From Pseudarthrobacter sulfonivorans (GTDB taxonomy: Bacteria; Actinomycetota; Actinomycetes; Actinomycetales; Micrococcaceae), in assembly GCF_001484605.1 (NCBI RefSeq), contig NZ_CP013747.1, positions 4,650,001 through 4,714,000 on the forward strand: a stretch of 64,000 nt of DNA. Direction: 5' to 3'. A model generated the notes under the pieces. The model was not told the origin of the DNA. It made no database searches and worked only from the letters and a program-made list of their open reading frames with translations. The stretch's first letter is position 1, and each line of letters starts with the position of its first letter. Positions 15,984 through 24,109 of this stretch are shown in pieces. Position numbers and translations under genes: made by a program.

Positions 15984-16106
15984 ATGAAGCGAACCAAGCG
16001 CCTGATCCTCGCAGCTGCGGCTGCCGTAGGTTTGGCAGTCGCAGCAGCGTCCCCGGCCATGGCAGGAATTGCCCTGACCAATCATTCCGAGCCCGTTGTA
16101 GGCTGA
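15984..16106 (+). CDS. small secreted prepeptide 2 (tandem pair)
   Basis: A 40-residue preprotein with gaggtg ribosome site. MKRTKRLIL leads an Ala/Val core ending SPAMA|G, and the predicted mature peptide is GIALTNHSEPVVG, 13 residues. Relative to peptide 1, the Cys after N-H is Ser and the acidic tail is neutral, so the pair could be two allelic signals or an agonist and a modulator. Its stop is followed after one base by the ATG of the TPR gene, which implies translational coupling. Confidence 0.75.
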   Translation: MKRTKRLILAAAAAVGLAVAAASPAMAGIALTNHSEPVVG

Positions 16107-16107
16107 C

Positions 16108-17196
16108 ATGCCTTTCGGCAGGATGAGGGCCAGGCGATTGCACCGTCTGGCCCTCAATTCCCTGGCTTCGGGCGACATGCAGCGAGCCGGGCTCTTGGCC
16201 GAACAGGCCCTGCGGCGGCTCCCAACTAATGACCCAACCCTTGGACACGTGATCGAAAGGGTCACAATGATCCTCACCCTCGCCTCAGTTGCCGACGCGT
16301 CACGACACCTCAGAGAAGCCGCTGATTGGCTGACCGAAGCTGCCACACTCCTCGAAGACTTTCCGAATTCCGCGATACGGGATACCTGGCTGGCAGAGGT
16401 TCTCACACGACTCGGGGATAGCTTGCGCCAGGCCGGACACCATGGAGAGGCCCTGGAAGCTCTGCGTCATGCCTGCGCTCTCGCCGAGCAGAACGGTACC
16501 GAGCCGCTACGCACCGCAGGGGCCCACAACGCATTGGGGATACTTGCGAAAACCACGGGAGACTACCCACGAGCGGTCCATCATTACGCCCAGGCACGAC
16601 TACTGATTGAGACCACGCTGGGTACGGATGCACCTGAATTGGCGAGTTTGCATCACAACCTCGCCGGCCTGTTGCACATCCAGGGCCTGTACCTCAAAGC
16701 GGAACCTGAGATCCGTACCGCACTGGAGCTTCGCCGAGGTGGCCGGCTTCCCGACAGGGCCGGAATCGCGGCCGACCTGTCAGTTCTTGGCGCAGTCCTG
16801 GCCGGCCAGGGCCGGTTTGAGGAAGCCAAACAGTCTCTGGAAACGGCCCTTGGAATGTGGGAGTCCCTTTACGGCCCGCAGCACTACGAGGTAGCAGTCC
16901 AGCTCCATAACCTGGCAAGCATCCATCAGGAGGCCGGTGACTTAGACGCCGCCAATGTCTACTTCGTCCGGGCCCTGGATATTAAGGAGCGTACGCTCGG
17001 CGGAAGCCACGTCGAGATAGGTGAGGTGCTTTGTAACTTCGCCTCACTGCGGTGCGAGCAAGGCTTCACGGCGGAAGGCCTAATGCTCTACGCCAAGGCC
17101 TTGGCCATTTTTGAGGCCTGTTTTGGCCCCGATCACCCGAAGACGCAGATGTGCGCGGGGAGGCGAAGTCGTGCCGCAATGGCTATTTCCAAGTGA
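16108..17196 (+). CDS. tetratricopeptide-repeat protein next to secreted peptides
   Basis: A 362-residue, probably cytosolic protein without signal peptide or membrane helix. An N-terminal helical part (about 1-88) precedes six TPR units of the kinesin-light-chain (TPR_12) type from about 92 to 350, with cores such as LAEVLTRLGDSLRQAGHHGE, AHNALGILAKTTGDYPRAV, LHHNLAGLLHIQGLYLKAE and LHNLASIHQEAGDLDAANVY. No HTH, kinase or nuclease domain is visible. It starts one base after prepeptide 2. TPR grooves commonly bind short linear peptides, so recognition of the peptides encoded upstream is plausible, but this is inference. Confidence 0.88.
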   Translation: MPFGRMRARRLHRLALNSLASGDMQRAGLLAEQALRRLPTNDPTLGHVIERVTMILTLASVADASRHLREAADWLTEAATLLEDFPNSAIRDTWLAEVLTRLGDSLRQAGHHGEALEALRHACALAEQNGTEPLRTAGAHNALGILAKTTGDYPRAVHHYAQARLLIETTLGTDAPELASLHHNLAGLLHIQGLYLKAEPEIRTALELRRGGRLPDRAGIAADLSVLGAVLAGQGRFEEAKQSLETALGMWESLYGPQHYEVAVQLHNLASIHQEAGDLDAANVYFVRALDIKERTLGGSHVEIGEVLCNFASLRCEQGFTAEGLMLYAKALAIFEACFGPDHPKTQMCAGRRSRAAMAISK

Positions 17197-17864
17197 AACT
17201 ACAATCTAAAGGACTTTGTTGAAAATGAGAATCAAGCGAGCGAGAGCTCCTAATGATTGGGCGAGTGTCGTGAATTCCTCGCCTGGGCAGAAGTGAAACT
17301 GGACTTCAGGAGCGCGGGAAGATCATCAGCGATAGGTGCTTACGCAATCGTATTGACAAAACCTAGCGGTCGGGCCAATCTCAGAAGCACTAGATTCATG
17401 CCGTTGCTGGCGTGAATTCTCAAATGCCTGAATATACATCGGATCATCTCACGGTTGGCGCTGGGACGCCCGCGACTTGGCCGAACAAAAGTAGGACGCC
17501 ATGTCTGTGCGCTCTCCAAATCGCTATATACCGCATCGCCTTGGCGCGGAATCCGTCAGGCGCTGGGCGTCAATGAACATGGACATCATGCTGAATCTCG
17601 CGTTGCAGGTTCATTGTGAGGCAGACCACCTCATCGAATTTCTCGTCGGTTCGCCCGAGTTCGGGAAATTCCGGCGAACCGACGGTTCCTTGGGGGCCGA
17701 TAGTCTCGTCCCGCCGGGAGAACATAGTGCCGGTTGCATCGAAATTAGAGGAATTCACACAAGGAAGAGGAAGGCGAAAGCCAAGGACGGGAGCAGCAGA
17801 CCCTTCTTCCGGTCGCAGCTCGAACTCTGCGGCGAAGCCCGGAGCAATCGAAAGGAAAAGAATC
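17197..17864. other. 668-base gap upstream of the paralogous membrane proteins
   Basis: Likely promoter region. ttgaca at about 17354 with caatct 17 bases later could be a sigma-70-type promoter. A frame at 17501-17893 has a start but no recognisable protein character, and overlaps the next gene's ribosome site; I do not accept it. Confidence 0.4.
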
Positions 17865-18524
17865 ATGAAAAAGCCATCGCCGCGGGAATCTGAGGTCATG
17901 CCCGCTGCATCAGGGGCAAATCTAAACACTGTTCGAGGGATTGCTATTTCTGCAGGGACCGGAGGGCTTCTGCTGGTCGCCTATGCAATCCTTATGAACG
18001 TGAAACCGCGGGGCTGTATCGCCGATGAGTGTGTCGGTCAAAGTTACCGCGCAGCGGGGCCATTGGAGTCAGCCCTGGCCCTAGCGGCCATCGGGCTGAT
18101 GATTGCGACGGCGTTGGGTCTCTACCAGATGCACCGCTTCGAGGGCCGGGGAGCGCGAATAGTGCGGATAGCCTCCCTCATCGCTGCAGCCTCAATGTTG
18201 GTTGGGATTCTAGGGCTCGTGATCAACAACGTCTTCTTCAATTCAGGGCTGGTGTACTTCCTAGTTGCTTTCCCCGGCATTCTCTTGGCCATGTTGGCCT
18301 TCGCGGTCACTGGCGCAGGACTGATGAGGTCCCGGGTTATGCCTCCGTGGGCAGGAGCAATGTTGATCCTGACATCTCTACTGCTGCTCGTCCACAACGA
18401 TCAGAACGAGCTGATTCTCCTCGTCATTCCCTTCGGAGTGACCTGGATGGTCCTGGGCGGCTTGCTGTGGTCGACGACCGCATCCTCCAGCAGCAGATGG
18501 CACGCCCGTATTCAGCATGTGTGA
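17865..18524 (+). CDS. multi-pass membrane protein, tandem paralogue A
   Basis: A 219-residue protein with about six hydrophobic helices, 54-60% like the next gene by eye. Shared landmarks are TVRGIAI, GLL/GLF-LVAY, the loop MHRFEGRGAR-(I/V)-VRIA with LIAAAS, AGAGLM/TGAGLM and VIPFG-TWMVLGGLL. Unlike its paralogue it has two Cys in an outer loop (CIADECVG). The ATG at 17865 follows gaaagga. No family recognised; it may be a small integral sensor or stress membrane protein. Confidence 0.75.
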   Translation: MKKPSPRESEVMPAASGANLNTVRGIAISAGTGGLLLVAYAILMNVKPRGCIADECVGQSYRAAGPLESALALAAIGLMIATALGLYQMHRFEGRGARIVRIASLIAAASMLVGILGLVINNVFFNSGLVYFLVAFPGILLAMLAFAVTGAGLMRSRVMPPWAGAMLILTSLLLLVHNDQNELILLVIPFGVTWMVLGGLLWSTTASSSSRWHARIQHV

Positions 18525-18611
18525 GGGCCCATTACGGGAAGCCTCAACGCGAGCCGGCACCAAGTTCCGGCCCTTGCCATCAACCACTGAACTCAATTGA
18601 AAGGAAGAGTC

Positions 18612-19256
18612 ATGGAACAGCCAACGGCGCATGGACGAGGAAATACGCCGGACGCATCCGGGGCAGCAAATCCAGGCACTGTTCGCGGAATTGCTATTTG
18701 CGCAGGTCTGGGCGGACTTTTTCTGGTCGCCTACTCAATCATCATGGCACTGAAACCTGCCGGCGTGGTCAGTTACCTCGAAGCCGGACCACCCCTGATG
18801 TTTGCGGCCCTGGGCCTGATAATTGCCACGGCAGTTGGTCTCTTCCGGATGCACCGTTTTGAAGGCAGGGGAGCGAGAGTCGTGCGGATAGCAACCCTGA
18901 TCGCCGCAGCCTCGTGGCTGATTGCGGTTTTGGGAGTTGTGGTCACGGCGGTTTTCTTCCAAGGAGACTCATCGCTGGTCTACGTCCTGGCCGTTTTCCC
19001 CGGGCTTCTCGTGGGCATGCCGTCCTTCGCAGTCGCGGGCGCAGGACTGATGTGGTCCCGGGTGCTGCCTGCCTGGTCAGGTGCGCTGGTGGTCCTGACA
19101 TCACTGTTGCTGTTTGGCTTCAACGCTGAGGACGATCGCATTCTCTTTGTCATTCCCTTCGGGCTGACGTGGATGGTCCTGGGCGGCCTCCTGTTGTCTG
19201 CGGCGCGTCATCACCCAACACAAGACGGCACGCCCGTACGTACTCAGCATGCATAA
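18612..19256 (+). CDS. multi-pass membrane protein, tandem paralogue B
   Basis: A 214-residue paralogue of the preceding gene with the same six-helix layout and the same conserved cytosolic loop FRMHRFEGRGARVVRIA. The Cys-containing loop of A is shortened to VVSYLEAG. ATG at 18612 after attgaaagga, a leader shared with the genes at 17865 and 19347. The pair arose by tandem duplication. Function unknown. Confidence 0.75.
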   Translation: MEQPTAHGRGNTPDASGAANPGTVRGIAICAGLGGLFLVAYSIIMALKPAGVVSYLEAGPPLMFAALGLIIATAVGLFRMHRFEGRGARVVRIATLIAAASWLIAVLGVVVTAVFFQGDSSLVYVLAVFPGLLVGMPSFAVAGAGLMWSRVLPAWSGALVVLTSLLLFGFNAEDDRILFVIPFGLTWMVLGGLLLSAARHHPTQDGTPVRTQHA

Positions 19257-19346
19257 CACGCGTTGTTGAATTACGAAGGACTGACTGTCATCCCCTGAAC
19301 CAAATTTTTCCGACCCTAATCATCTGGAGAATTGAAAGGACTTGTC

Positions 19347-19691
19347 ATGAAAATCAACAAGGTTATCGGACTGGCGGTACCCGCAGCGGCAGCCTCAGCG
19401 CTACTGCTCCTCGGAACAGCGGTGCCGTCACAAGCCGACCACACCCACGTCAAAGTCGTGGGCAGCGGTGAATGCATCGTTCTCGCCGAAGGCTCGGGCG
19501 AGTCCCATGTGGACCTCCCCACCGCAGTATTCGCGGGCAATCCCAACGTAGACATCGTTGAGGCCGACGGGCTGACACATCCGCTGCACCTTCTTGTGCA
19601 CCGGGGAGTGCCCGGAGACAACCTGTCGCTGTACGTGCTCGGCAGCCCGGCAGCCTTGGCGGCATGCCCTGGCGAGTTCGTCAACCGGTAG
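19347..19691 (+). CDS. small secreted protein, unknown
   Basis: A 114-residue preprotein: Lys-containing start, hydrophobic core with LLLLGTAVPSQA and a cleavage site before DHTHVKVVG. The mature part (about 83 residues) has two Cys (GECIVL and ALAACPG) that could form a disulfide, and several His near its start (DHTHV, THPLHLLVH) that could bind metal. The start follows attgaaaggac. No family recognised. Confidence 0.7.
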   Translation: MKINKVIGLAVPAAAASALLLLGTAVPSQADHTHVKVVGSGECIVLAEGSGESHVDLPTAVFAGNPNVDIVEADGLTHPLHLLVHRGVPGDNLSLYVLGSPAALAACPGEFVNR

Positions 19692-19791
19692 GAGCGACAG
19701 GGCAGAAACCTGAGTTTGAATCCGAGGCCGGCCCCGCACGGGCCGACCCGGGATCCTATCTTCTGATCACCCCGGCCTCAAAGGACGTCCA

Positions 19792-20766
19792 ATGACTGAA
19801 GTCATCGTCGTGGCATCCGCGCTGCTTTTCCTTGCCGGGACGTGGCTTATCGTCATCTGGGGCGACAAGACCATTCAGCCGCCGGTCAATGACGGGGCAT
19901 ACCCGAACCGCCGCGCGGCCCGGTCTGCTGCAGTTCGCCGATACTTCTGGTGGGCCAATGTTGGCTGCTTTGCGGCTTTGATCTCCGGGCTGCTCATGGC
20001 ATGGCCCGGTGGCCGTTTAGTGATACGTATTCTGGCGGAAACTTCCCCGGACTCGGCGCAAGGCCGCATTACGGACGCTCAAGCCACTGTCGGACTTGTA
20101 ACCCCTGACGGGACCTTGGCGTTACTGCTATTCGCCGGCATGCCGACCGGATTCGTGGCAGCGCTGATTTACCTGGTCATCTACCGCTGGCTCCCCTCGG
20201 GAAGACTGTCCGGGCCGCTGGCAGGACTCCTGGGGCTCATCGTGTTCGGTACCGGTGTTGAACCCTTCAGAACCGACAACGTCGACTTCACTCTTATTCG
20301 CCCTGGCTGGCTGTCGGTACTGCTGTTCACCGTCCTTGCGGTGCTGCAGGGGGCAATCGTGGCAGCCGCGGCGGGCTGGTACAGCCAACGGCTTCCCCTG
20401 CCCTCGCGCCGGGCCGTCCCGGCATACTTGCCACTACTCACCGCTGTTCTGACGACTGTGGTTTTTCCGCCCGCTGCGGTCCTCATCCTGGTCGGTGTGC
20501 TCCTAGTCATGGCGTGGCCGGGGGTGGCGACTGGCCGACATCACGGGTGGGTTTCTCGCACGTACGTTTGGCCCGGGAGAGCGCTCCTTGGGCTGGCTGT
20601 GCTCCTGGCCCTGCCGGCGTTCATCACTTCGGTAGTTTCATCGTGTCTGTTTAAGCGTGAGTCGCATGGCAATATCCGGTCCGCGGCGTCAGAGGACCCC
20701 TCGAGGATGACACTTTTTAGCTGTACACCCCCACGATCCAACGCCACGCTCTCCCGGGCTGCCTGA
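19792..20766 (+). CDS. multi-pass membrane protein, unknown
   Basis: A 324-residue protein with about eight hydrophobic segments, for example VVASALLFLAGTWLIVIWG, VGCFAALISGLLMAW, LSVLLFTVLAVLQGAIVAAA and LLGLAVLLALPAFITSVVS. The last 45 residues are hydrophilic and of odd composition, so the 3' end may be altered. aaagga precedes the ATG. It is probably co-transcribed with the next gene (12-base gap). Function unknown. Confidence 0.65.
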   Translation: MTEVIVVASALLFLAGTWLIVIWGDKTIQPPVNDGAYPNRRAARSAAVRRYFWWANVGCFAALISGLLMAWPGGRLVIRILAETSPDSAQGRITDAQATVGLVTPDGTLALLLFAGMPTGFVAALIYLVIYRWLPSGRLSGPLAGLLGLIVFGTGVEPFRTDNVDFTLIRPGWLSVLLFTVLAVLQGAIVAAAAGWYSQRLPLPSRRAVPAYLPLLTAVLTTVVFPPAAVLILVGVLLVMAWPGVATGRHHGWVSRTYVWPGRALLGLAVLLALPAFITSVVSSCLFKRESHGNIRSAASEDPSRMTLFSCTPPRSNATLSRAA

Positions 20767-20778
20767 ACGGAACCTTCA

Positions 20779-21453
20779 ATGAAAGCTTCAACTGGAAACC
20801 TCGCTAACAAGATGCTTGGCCACGGCCCTGGCGTCCTCTGGGCGATGTTTGTCGGAGGCGTGCTGTGGGTCGTCCTCGGATACTTCCGGTTCCTGACTCC
20901 CTTGGGGTTGGACGTCACATTCCGGGACGACCTTGGGTACTCCCAGATCCTCAGAACTGAATTGTTCCTGCTGTACAACCTGCCGGGTGTTCTGGCGCTT
21001 CTGTTGACCGCCTGGGCCGCCCTTTCGTACCTGACCACCCTTCGCACCGCACGCACCGGGCTGAAGCGCGCGGCGCAGGTATTTGCGCTGCTGGCGTCTC
21101 TTTTGGGCCTCGTCGCAGCTGCGGGTCAGATAATTCAAGTCGATCCCCTGACAACGGGCGGTCTCCGCCTTGGTGCACCAATCCTTGGCTTGGCCCTGTT
21201 CCTGGCCGGACTGAGCGTGGGAAGAGACAGCAATAGGCAAGAAGGACATCAGCGATTACTAGTGCTCGAACTGATACTGCTGGGCGTCATCGGGATGGCC
21301 ACACTTCCTGTGGGGACGATAATTTACGCCTTGGCGCTGCTGCCCCACGTATTTGGGACCGGCCTATCCGCCCTGTTCGGTGCAGGCTGGATCATTCTTG
21401 GCTTCAGTCTCCGCAACGAGACGGTCAAGGATGCGGGAGCCGCCTACGCCTGA
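20779..21453 (+). CDS. multi-pass membrane protein, unknown
   Basis: A 224-residue protein with about six helices: VLWAMFVGGVLWVVLGYF near the start, LPGVLALLLTAWAALSYLTT, VFALLASLLGLVAAAGQI, APILGLALFLAGLSVG, LVLELILLGVIGMATLPVG and LFGAGWIILGFSLRN at the end. It resembles the preceding membrane proteins only in general layout. No family recognised. Confidence 0.65.
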   Translation: MKASTGNLANKMLGHGPGVLWAMFVGGVLWVVLGYFRFLTPLGLDVTFRDDLGYSQILRTELFLLYNLPGVLALLLTAWAALSYLTTLRTARTGLKRAAQVFALLASLLGLVAAAGQIIQVDPLTTGGLRLGAPILGLALFLAGLSVGRDSNRQEGHQRLLVLELILLGVIGMATLPVGTIIYALALLPHVFGTGLSALFGAGWIILGFSLRNETVKDAGAAYA

Positions 21454-21547
21454 ATGTCGTTGAATCGCGATCAGGAGTCAGTCCCGCATCGTTCAACGAC
21501 TTCAATGTTGTGTTCACCGAAGACTCGGCGTCAACGCAGGCGTTGCC

Positions 21548-22117
21548 TCAAGATCCGAGATGCTTCCTTGTGGGCTGGCGGCCTGCGGAAACTTTCCAAC
21601 GCCAGGTCAGTAGCAGCGACAGTGGCAAGAAGCCGACGAGTGCGTGGTACAGGAGATGCCATCGGCCTGGAAGATCCCAGCCTTCCGGCGCGTGCTCGCA
21701 GAATCCTGGAGCTTCAGCTCCCCACAGATTTGCCGGTACGCAGGGGCTGAGTAGGTGAGGTAGTGCCTCGCCTCCTATGAAAACGACAAGGGGGCCGGCA
21801 GCTGCCAGGGCGCCAAGTATCAGGCCGCGCCGATTCCGCGTCCGTGGAGTGGCCAAGGTAAGCAGCAAGGCAAGGGCGCCGAGGAGTGCCGCGGTGGCAA
21901 GAAGTGCCATTGGAATCACTACGGGCATGTCTTCAAGGGTTAGGGGTCCGTCAGCGCCGCCAAAACATGGTGGACTCGGGCAGGGGTTTGGCGCAGGAAC
22001 TTCGCGTTCGGGGGCTGGGCTCCAGATCACGGCCGAAATGATGCCGCCCATGACCGCCATGACAGCAGGCAGCAAGACGATGATGATTGTCCAACGTGCC
22101 AAGCGTTCTATGCGCAT
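21548..22117 (-). CDS. multi-pass membrane protein, unknown
   Basis: A 189-residue protein with four hydrophobic segments (WTIIIVLLPAVMAVMGGII; VVIPMALLATAALLGALALL; GLILGALAAAGPLVVFIGG; LYHALVGFLPLSLLLTW) and Cys-containing outer loops (NPCPSPPCFGG, LLSPCVPA, PGFCEH), which suggest extracellular disulfides. It converges with the gene at 20779. The start lacks an obvious ribosome site. Confidence 0.6.
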   Translation of the reverse strand: MRIERLARWTIIIVLLPAVMAVMGGIISAVIWSPAPEREVPAPNPCPSPPCFGGADGPLTLEDMPVVIPMALLATAALLGALALLLTLATPRTRNRRGLILGALAAAGPLVVFIGGEALPHLLSPCVPANLWGAEAPGFCEHAPEGWDLPGRWHLLYHALVGFLPLSLLLTWRWKVSAGRQPTRKHLGS

Positions 22118-22185
22118 GCATTAGATTAGTTCCCGATTGCAAACTAGCGGTAGCACGCGGAGTTTCCAGTCGACGTGAATCGTCA

Positions 22186-22770
22186 GTGACTGCACTGAAA
22201 ATCGGTTACGCGCGCGTTTCCACCAACCGCCAGGACCTCACCGCACAACGGGAAGGCCTCACTGCCCTCGGTGTCGCCCTTGAAAACGTCCATGTTGACC
22301 AGGGACTTACCGGCACCAACAGGACCCGGCCGGGACTCCGCGAAGCGATGGCCGCTGTGCGTTCCGGTGACACTCTTGTCGTCACCAAACTCGACCGCCT
22401 GGCGCGATCTCTTCCAGACGCCCGTGATATCGCTGACGAGCTGACACGGAAGGGCGTCGCTCTGAGCCTTGGCGGATCGATCTACGATCCCGACGATCCC
22501 GTCGGCCGGCTGCTGTTCAACGTCCTCGGCATGGTCGCAGAGTTCGAGGCCGATCTGATTCGAATGAGAAGCCGCGAAGGCATGGCAGTCGCCAAAGCCA
22601 AAGGCAAACTACGCGGAAAACAACCCAAACTCACGGCCGCCAAACGCCGCCACCTGCTCGCCGTCCACGCTGCCGGCACGCACACCCAGACCGAACTGGC
22701 AGAACTCTTCGACGTCTCTCGCGCAACCGTCTACCGAGAACTCCAACGCCCACAACCAGTCCAACTCTGA
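22186..22770 (+). CDS. small serine recombinase (resolvase/invertase family)
   Basis: A 194-residue site-specific recombinase. The catalytic domain spans 1-140: KIGYARVSTNRQDLTAQREG with the nucleophilic Ser at about residue 10, the LVVTKLDRLARS segment with the catalytic Arg residues, and the E-helix EFEADLIRMRSREGM. The C-terminal HTH_7 (about 150-190) ends TELAELFDVSRATVYRELQR. I chose the GTG at 22186 since it places YARVS at the normal position. Length and architecture match Hin/Tn3-resolvase enzymes. It is the only intact recombinase in the island, but no paired res or hix sites were found. Confidence 0.9.
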   Translation: MTALKIGYARVSTNRQDLTAQREGLTALGVALENVHVDQGLTGTNRTRPGLREAMAAVRSGDTLVVTKLDRLARSLPDARDIADELTRKGVALSLGGSIYDPDDPVGRLLFNVLGMVAEFEADLIRMRSREGMAVAKAKGKLRGKQPKLTAAKRRHLLAVHAAGTHTQTELAELFDVSRATVYRELQRPQPVQL

Positions 22771-22915
22771 CCGAAGGCGACGGCGGCCGCCCCTGCTGCG
22801 CGACCGCCGTCGAACCCTAAATGACGGAAGCCTGTCGAGCGCAACCGACAGACGATCGATCGAACGCCAGGGCCTCATCGGCGTTTCATTTCGGAAAGCA
22901 GACGTACCATTGGGC

Positions 22916-23731
22916 ATGGCTCGTTTCGGGATGAAGATGGCATGCACGTTCCTGGCACTTCTTGGACTATTGGTCACAGGAATGGCTCCGCTGGCAGCGG
23001 CTCCGCCACCCCGAAATACGGACCTGGTGGGCAACGACGTTTCCTGGCCCCAGTGCGGTAAGACCCTTCCCAGCGGGCAAGCATTCGCGATCGTGGGCGT
23101 GACCGGCGGACTGGCCAACAACACCAACCCTTGCCTCTCTGAGCAACTCGCTTGGGCCGTTCGCTCTACCGGGGGAACTGCGCAGCCCAAGGTTGCTCTA
23201 TACGTGAACACTGCCAACCCAGGACATGCGGGCTCTTGGTGGCCGTCGTCCAACATCTACCCCAACGTGGAGGTTGCCAATCCCTATGGGACATGCGAAG
23301 GCGAAGTCGACCTCGCCTGCTCATACATGTACGGCTACGCGAAGGCTTATGACGACGCTACTATCCGAGGCGTGGCGAGCCCCGGCAAGTATTTCTGGTG
23401 GCTGGATGTGGAGACGGGCAATAGCTGGCAGACCGGTACCGACCTGAACCGGGCGGACCTTGAAGGGATGGTCGCCTACTTCAAGAGCATCACTGCCGGA
23501 GTTGCGGGCGCCGGTGTCGGGATCTACTCGACGGGCTATCAGTGGGGAACCATCGCCGGGACCGTGCCATCCAGTAGCCCCCTCACGGGGCTGCCAAGCT
23601 GGCTTGCAGGTGCCAAGACCCTGCGGGGAGCGAAGTCGAATTGTTCTTTGCCCGGTCTGACGCCCGGCAGCCCGGTATCAGTGACGCAGTATGTGTCGGC
23701 CGGACTCGATTACGACTACTCCTGCCCGTAG
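22916..23731 (+). CDS. secreted glycoside-hydrolase-like protein
   Basis: A 271-residue exported protein. The signal peptide (FLALLGLLVTGMAPLAAA) is followed by a TIM-barrel-like domain opening NDVSWPQCG. Further on come KVALYVNTANPG, YFWWLDVETGNSW and GAGVGIYSTGYQWGTIAG, a layout like GH25/DUF1906 muramidase-type folds with acidic residues at strand ends (D of NDVSW, D-x-E of WLDVETG). Several Cys suggest disulfides. It could act on peptidoglycan; activity is not proven. Alone in its orientation group after the recombinase. Confidence 0.7.
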   Translation: MARFGMKMACTFLALLGLLVTGMAPLAAAPPPRNTDLVGNDVSWPQCGKTLPSGQAFAIVGVTGGLANNTNPCLSEQLAWAVRSTGGTAQPKVALYVNTANPGHAGSWWPSSNIYPNVEVANPYGTCEGEVDLACSYMYGYAKAYDDATIRGVASPGKYFWWLDVETGNSWQTGTDLNRADLEGMVAYFKSITAGVAGAGVGIYSTGYQWGTIAGTVPSSSPLTGLPSWLAGAKTLRGAKSNCSLPGLTPGSPVSVTQYVSAGLDYDYSCP

Positions 23732-23749
23732 GCAGCGCCCCTTCATCCC

Positions 23750-23930
23750 AAACACCCCAACGCATTGGTCACTACCGCCAATGTGGGCCGCACCCTCGAC
23801 CCCGACGACTTCACCGACGCCCAAGCCATAGCCGCCGTCGAACGCATAACCGCAGGGTGCCTACCGCCATCAGGCCAAGACTTCAACCTCATTGGAAGCA
23901 GACCCGAGGGCAGTGCGAGCACGTCGGCCG
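23750..23930 (+). pseudogene. C-terminal scrap of a TniB-like transposition ATPase
   Basis: The plus strand reads GRTLDPDDFTDAQAIAAVERITAG, a segment (split by the length limit: GRTLDPDDFTDA then QAIAAVERITAG) much like the lid region D-x-x-D-F-T-D-x-x-A of TniB/ExeA-like AAA ATPases that precedes GNFRL. Here the expected GNFRL is disturbed and coding sense fades. The upstream RIGHYR may correspond to RIGF-x-H-x-YRPL of the family. No transposase remains. Confidence 0.4.
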
Positions 23931-24109
23931 AAGAGCGGTGCTTGTTCATGTTGTCCAAGCCGTGGATCAGGGCAAGGGTCCGGAGGGCTCGCGGACGGCA
24001 AGAGACTATAGCGAAAACTGCGACGGTGTCTTACGGCGTTGATCAGCCGATCCTGCCTACGGTTCGTCGCCTCAATCTGCATAGGTGAAACTCACCCCTG
24101 CACTGAACT

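Noticed and set aside
15825..16106. peptides as lanthipeptide or other RiPP precursors
   Set aside because: They have standard type I signal peptides, and no modification enzyme or exporter-peptidase lies nearby.
17501..17893. 130-codon plus-strand frame before the paralogous membrane proteins
   Set aside because: No family match or protein-like pattern, and its 3' end covers the ribosome site of the gene at 17865.
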